Below, in pieces: positions 16,282-19,850 of a stretch of DNA of 19,850 nucleotides. The position numbers and the translations under genes are program-made. The notes beneath the pieces were generated by a model. The model was given only the letters and a program-made list of their open reading frames with translations, did no database searches and was not told where the DNA came from. Origin of the DNA: Kocuria sp. (GTDB taxonomy: Bacteria > Actinomycetota > Actinomycetes > Actinomycetales > Micrococcaceae). The stretch covers positions 1 through 19,850 of the forward strand of contig JAKDJD010000041.1 in NCBI GenBank assembly GCA_030454085.1. Direction: 5' to 3'. How positions within the stretch are numbered: position 1 is the stretch's first letter; each line of letters starts with the position of its first letter.

Positions 16282-16463
16282 TCTTCGTCAAGACTTCATG
16301 GATCTTAACCGCCGGGCTCCCGGTCAGTGATACCCCATACAGTGGAGGGACCCGGGTAGGACGGCGCGTCGAGCCCGACTAGACTGATGGTTCAACAGAC
16401 TTGCCGCGGAGCAACGAACCGAACCGCGACGACCGGCGGACCCGGTACCGATGAGAGGTTTGA

Positions 16464-16787
16464 ATGACATACGTAATCGCCCAGCCCTGCGTCGACGTCA
16501 AAGATCGCGCCTGCGTCGAGGAATGCCCCGTTGACTGCATTTACGAAGGTGAGCGGTCCCTCTACATCCACCCGGATGAGTGCGTGGACTGCGGTGCCTG
16601 CGAACCAGTGTGCCCGGTCGAAGCGATCTATTACGAGGATGACGTCCCCGAAGAATGGGAGACCTACACCTCGGTCAACGCGGATTTCTTCGATGACCTG
16701 GGATCCCCGGGCGGAGCCGCCCGGACCGGTGCCCTCGACTACGACCACAAGTACATCGCGGACCTTCCGCCCCAGAACCAGGAGTAG
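16464..16787 (+). CDS. fdxA: Seven-iron ferredoxin FdxA ([3Fe-4S][4Fe-4S])
   Basis: Small cytosolic electron carrier of 107 residues. By comparison with Azotobacter ferredoxin I, C9, C17 and C50 would hold the 3Fe-4S cluster, while C21, C40, C43 and C46 would hold the 4Fe-4S cluster; C25 is a free cysteine. The sequence MTYVIAQPCVDVKDRAC and the C-terminal FFDDLGSPGGA are characteristic of the actinobacterial FdxA/FdxC ferredoxin. AGAGG lies 5 nt before the ATG. dapC follows after 11 nt, and this pairing is conserved in mycobacteria and other Actinobacteria, suggesting one transcript. The 182-nt gap upstream shows no clear promoter; TAGACT at 16380-16385 is the only weak -10 candidate, and a short hairpin (CCGGG / CCCGG, about 16312-16323) may end mshB. 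Confidence 0.96.
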   Translation: MTYVIAQPCVDVKDRACVEECPVDCIYEGERSLYIHPDECVDCGACEPVCPVEAIYYEDDVPEEWETYTSVNADFFDDLGSPGGAARTGALDYDHKYIADLPPQNQE

Positions 16788-16798
16788 GACCGCGACCC

Positions 16799-17932
16799 AT
16801 GCCCGATTTCGGTCTCAGCCTGCCTGATTACCCTTGGAACGCTCTGGCGCCGTATCGCGAGCGTGCGGCCGCGCACCCGGACGGAACCGTGGACCTGTCG
16901 ATCGGTACGCCGGTCGATCCGACTCCGGAGATCGTCCGCCGCGCGCTGGCCGACGGCGCCGACGCCCCCGGGTACCCGACCACGCAGGGAACCGTGGAGG
17001 TCCGCCAAGCCATTGCCCAGTGGTACCGGCGTCGCCGTGGGGCAGACAGTGTGGACGAGTCCTCGGTCATGCCCACGATCGGTTCCAAGGAGCTGGTGGC
17101 TTGGTTGCCGTACCTGCTCGGGCTGGGGGAGGGCGACGTCGTCGTCCGTCCCGTCGTTGCCTACCCGACCTACGACATCGGCGCGACTCTGGCCGGGGCG
17201 CGGGCGGTCGCGGCGGACGACCTGTCGGCCCTCGACGCCGAGACCCGATCCCAGGTCAAGCTCGTGTGGATCAACTCTCCTGGCAACCCGACCGGCAGCG
17301 TGCGGGACGCGGAATCGCTGAGCCGGCTTGTGGCAGATGCACGTGCGCTCGGCGCCGTGGTCGCCTCCGACGAATGCTATGCGGAACTGGGTTGGGGAGA
17401 CTGGGACGAAGCCCGCGGTGGCCGTGCTGTGCCGTCCATTCTGGACACCACGGTCTCGGGCGGCGACCTGACAGGTCTGCTCTCGGTGTACTCCCTGTCC
17501 AAGCAGTCCAACCTTGCCGGCTATCGAGCTGCCTTCGTCGGCGGTGACCCGGGCATCATCGCGAACCTCATCAACTCTCGCAAGCACGCGGGCATGATCG
17601 TCCCGAGGCCTGTCCAGGACGCGATGACCGTGGCCTTGGGTGACGACGAGCACGTCCGGGAGCAGAAGGACCGGTACCGGCGACGTCGCGAGGCGTTGAA
17701 GCCCGCGGTCGAGGACTACGGCATGAGGATTGAAGACTCCGAGGCGGGCTTGTACCTGTGGGGGTCCATGGGTGAGGACACCTGGACCAGCGTAGGCCGC
17801 TTCGCGGACCTGGGGATCGTCGTCGGGCCCGGCGTTTTCTACGGCGACCATGGACAGGGACGCATCCGTATTTCCCTCACGGCGACGGACGAACGGATCG
17901 ACGCCGCCGTACGGAGGTTGGCGCGCGGCTGA
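16799..17932 (+). CDS. dapC: N-succinyldiaminopimelate aminotransferase
   Basis: PLP-dependent class I aminotransferase of 377 residues that would make N-succinyl-L,L-diaminopimelate for lysine and peptidoglycan synthesis. The internal aldimine lysine is K235 in YSLSKQSNLAGYR. Other PLP contacts visible are N163 in SPGNPTG (160-166), D191 in SDECYAE (190-196) and R243. The N-terminus (LPDYPWNALAPYRERA) is typical of actinobacterial DapC-like proteins. Position directly after fdxA supports this assignment over other class I aminotransferases, though substrate cannot be proven from sequence. The ATG at 16799 has TAGGA 9 nt upstream, overlapping the fdxA stop. A hairpin follows the stop codon. 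Confidence 0.9.
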   Translation: MPDFGLSLPDYPWNALAPYRERAAAHPDGTVDLSIGTPVDPTPEIVRRALADGADAPGYPTTQGTVEVRQAIAQWYRRRRGADSVDESSVMPTIGSKELVAWLPYLLGLGEGDVVVRPVVAYPTYDIGATLAGARAVAADDLSALDAETRSQVKLVWINSPGNPTGSVRDAESLSRLVADARALGAVVASDECYAELGWGDWDEARGGRAVPSILDTTVSGGDLTGLLSVYSLSKQSNLAGYRAAFVGGDPGIIANLINSRKHAGMIVPRPVQDAMTVALGDDEHVREQKDRYRRRREALKPAVEDYGMRIEDSEAGLYLWGSMGEDTWTSVGRFADLGIVVGPGVFYGDHGQGRIRISLTATDERIDAAVRRLARG

Positions 17933-17940
17933 TTCCCCGT

Positions 17941-17961
17941 GGCCGGCATCATTTGCCGGCC
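17941..17961 (+). terminator. Hairpin terminator of fdxA-dapC
   Basis: GGCCGGCA (17941-17948) pairs with TGCCGGCC (17954-17961), an 8-bp perfect stem with a 5-nt loop, 8 nt after the dapC stop codon. No T-run follows. Confidence 0.6.
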
Positions 17962-18092
17962 CGAGGATTCCGGTGCGCACGGCTACGTTTCGGCGTACCA
18001 CGGAAAGGCGTCGGAGCCGCGCGTCAAGCGCCGCGAAATGTCTCTGCATATCGTTGGGATGATTCGTGACGATGTGTCGGCAAAGGGTAGGC

Positions 18093-18098
18093 TATACA
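18093..18098 (+). promoter_or_regulatory. Candidate -10 element of gltA
   Basis: TATACA lies 131 nt before the gltA ATG. A GTGACG at 18066-18071 resembles a -35 but would need a 21-nt spacer. Transcription would start near 18105, leaving a leader of about 125 nt. Confidence 0.4.
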
Positions 18099-18105
18099 GA
18101 GGAAA

Positions 18106-18229
18106 TTTGTGTCCCCGCCCACGCCCGCGGCCTTCACCGTTGCGGAAGGGGCGGCGATTTTGTGTCGGCCCCAGGAAACCCCTCGAGCCCCAACGGATCG
18201 ACGGAGGACACACGCAAACGGGAGGAAAT
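18106..18229 (+). other. Structured gltA 5' leader
   Basis: The predicted untranslated leader holds two copies of TTTGTGTC (18106-18113 and 18159-18166). A complementary GGACACA (18206-18212) lies just before the Shine-Dalgarno, so either copy could pair with it. A local hairpin also looks possible, with CCGCCC (18115-18120) facing GGGCGG (18149-18154) and CCTTC (18131-18135) facing GAAGG (18145-18149). This suggests alternative folds near the ribosome-binding site, but no known riboswitch class was recognised. Confidence 0.3.
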
Positions 18230-19513
<1,284 letters not shown>

Positions 19514-19564
19514 TTCATGAGGTAGTGACGCACATCCGATGATTTCGGGCCGTCGCGTGCGCAT

Positions 19565-19608
19565 CGGGTCGCCGAATGACCCGGTCTGCACACGGCGGCC
19601 CGTGGTGC
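19565..19608 (+). terminator. Pair of small hairpins after gltA, possible terminator
   Basis: CGGGTC (19565-19570) pairs with GACCCG (19578-19583). Directly after it, GCACACGG (19588-19595) pairs with CCGTGGTGC (19600-19608) with one bulged G. They begin 52 nt after the gltA stop codon. Neither has a U-tract, so termination here is plausible but not strong. Confidence 0.4.
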
Positions 19609-19628
19609 GTTAAAGGAGGGTGGGCTTC

Positions 19629-19751
19629 GTGCGGGGGCGCGCCGCGGGCCGTGAGATGAGATCGGGAAGCCCTTTTGGGTGGCGGTTGCTTGTGGGGTTG
19701 GTGCGCTTTTGGGTGGCGGTTGCCCGATGGCGAGGCGTTTTCCGCCCGTAG
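19629..19751 (+). CDS. Possible 40-residue small ORF with a strong Shine-Dalgarno
   Basis: A perfect AAGGAGG (19613-19619) lies 9 nt before a GTG that opens a 40-codon frame; an in-frame ATG follows at 19656. The predicted peptide is Arg- and Trp-rich with a hydrophobic middle (FGWRLLVGLVRFWVAVARW), as a small membrane or membrane-active peptide might be. However, the middle is encoded by two copies of an 18-nt direct repeat read in different frames, and the frame runs into the inverted-repeat region. It could be chance; no homolog is recognised. Confidence 0.2.
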   Translation: MRGRAAGREMRSGSPFGWRLLVGLVRFWVAVARWRGVFRP

Positions 19752-19850
19752 GTGGGGTTTTAACCCCCTCCAACGGTGGGAAAACGGCACCGAATCGGGT
19801 AACCGCCACTGAACAGCCCGCAACAGGTGAGGTTTTAGCGTCCTCCAACG
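19669..19850. repeat. Intergenic cluster of direct and inverted repeats, continuing past the window edge
   Basis: An 18-nt unit CTTTTGGGTGGCGGTTGC occurs exactly at 19672-19689 and 19706-19723 (period 34). Its core recurs inverted as GTAACCGCCAC at 19799-19809, one base different. A 26-nt unit at 19750-19775 (AGGTGGGGTTTTAACC, then CCCTCCAACG) recurs at 19825-19850 with 22 of 26 bases identical (period 75). The second copy ends exactly at the window edge, so the array probably continues. The cluster occupies the space after the gltA terminator candidates. No transposase, integrase or cas gene is seen, and the units differ from CRISPR repeats. Confidence 0.8.
19713..19809. repeat. 97-nt rod-like hairpin (long imperfect inverted repeat)
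   Basis: The outer arms GTGGCGGTTGCCCGAT (19713-19728) and ATCGGGTAACCGCCAC (19794-19809) pair over all 16 positions with one G-U. After an internal loop, CGTTTTCC (19736-19743) pairs with GGAAAACG (19779-19786), CCGT (19746-19749) with ACGG (19773-19776), and GGGG (19754-19757) with CCCC (19765-19768) around the apical loop. Weaker pairing continues outward to about 19697 and 19824. The shape suits a REP/BIME-like or MITE-like element, or a structured RNA. Confidence 0.75.

Larger units (their letters stand above)
19514..19850. other. 337-nt gap after gltA
   Basis: No recognised gene. From left to right it holds about 50 nt without visible elements, two small hairpins (19565-19608), a strong Shine-Dalgarno with a doubtful small ORF (19613-19751) and the repeat cluster (19669-19850). 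Open frames on the minus strand across the repeats are products of the repeat composition and lack ribosome-binding sites. Confidence 0.6.

Noticed and set aside
16739..18049. A 436-codon minus-strand frame opposite dapC
   Set aside because: Antisense shadow with Arg/Val/Asp-rich composition and no recognisable domain.
19669..19850. CRISPR array
   Set aside because: Repeat periods (34 and 75) differ between families, only two copies each are present, an inverted copy occurs, and no cas genes are near.

Overview
The window is a chromosomal segment of a high-GC Gram-positive bacterium, most likely a member of the Micrococcaceae (order Micrococcales: Arthrobacter, Kocuria, Rothia and relatives). 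The evidence is GC-rich third codon positions, a mycothiol biosynthesis gene (mshB, made only by Actinobacteria), an actinobacterial 7Fe ferredoxin next to dapC, a monomeric NADP-isocitrate dehydrogenase, and the order typA-mshB-fdxA-dapC-gltA. The genus cannot be fixed from the sequence alone.

Layout from left to right: (1) icd (monomeric isocitrate dehydrogenase) on the minus strand, divergent from a small Nudix hydrolase gene on the plus strand. (2) pgi (glucose-6-phosphate isomerase) on the minus strand, convergent with the Nudix gene, with a strong hairpin terminator between them. (3) A BCCT-family compatible-solute transporter on the plus strand, divergent from pgi, behind an AT-rich regulatory region with a promoter-like element and a 17-nt palindrome. 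(4) A peptide ABC importer operon on the plus strand: lipoprotein binding protein, two permeases and one ATPase that fuses both nucleotide-binding domains. A hairpin sits between the binding-protein gene and the permeases, and another closes the operon. (5) typA (ribosome-associated GTPase), mshB (mycothiol deacetylase carrying a C-terminal four-helix membrane domain), fdxA, dapC and gltA (citrate synthase), all on the plus strand. (6) A 337-nt tail without a recognised gene, holding two gltA terminator candidates and a dense cluster of direct and inverted repeats that folds into a 97-nt rod-like hairpin and runs off the window edge.

Functionally the segment is mostly housekeeping: two citric-acid-cycle enzymes (GltA, Icd), one glycolytic enzyme (Pgi), lysine/peptidoglycan precursor synthesis (DapC), redox functions (FdxA, MshB) and translation or stress adaptation (TypA). 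Nutrient and osmolyte import (peptide ABC system, BCCT carrier) is added to this. No phage, insertion sequence, CRISPR array, tRNA, rRNA or defence system was seen. The least explained part is the repeat cluster after gltA. The other points worth a second look are the palindrome in front of the BCCT gene, the MshB membrane fusion, the mid-operon hairpin in the peptide importer and a long perfect inverted repeat inside the Nudix gene.
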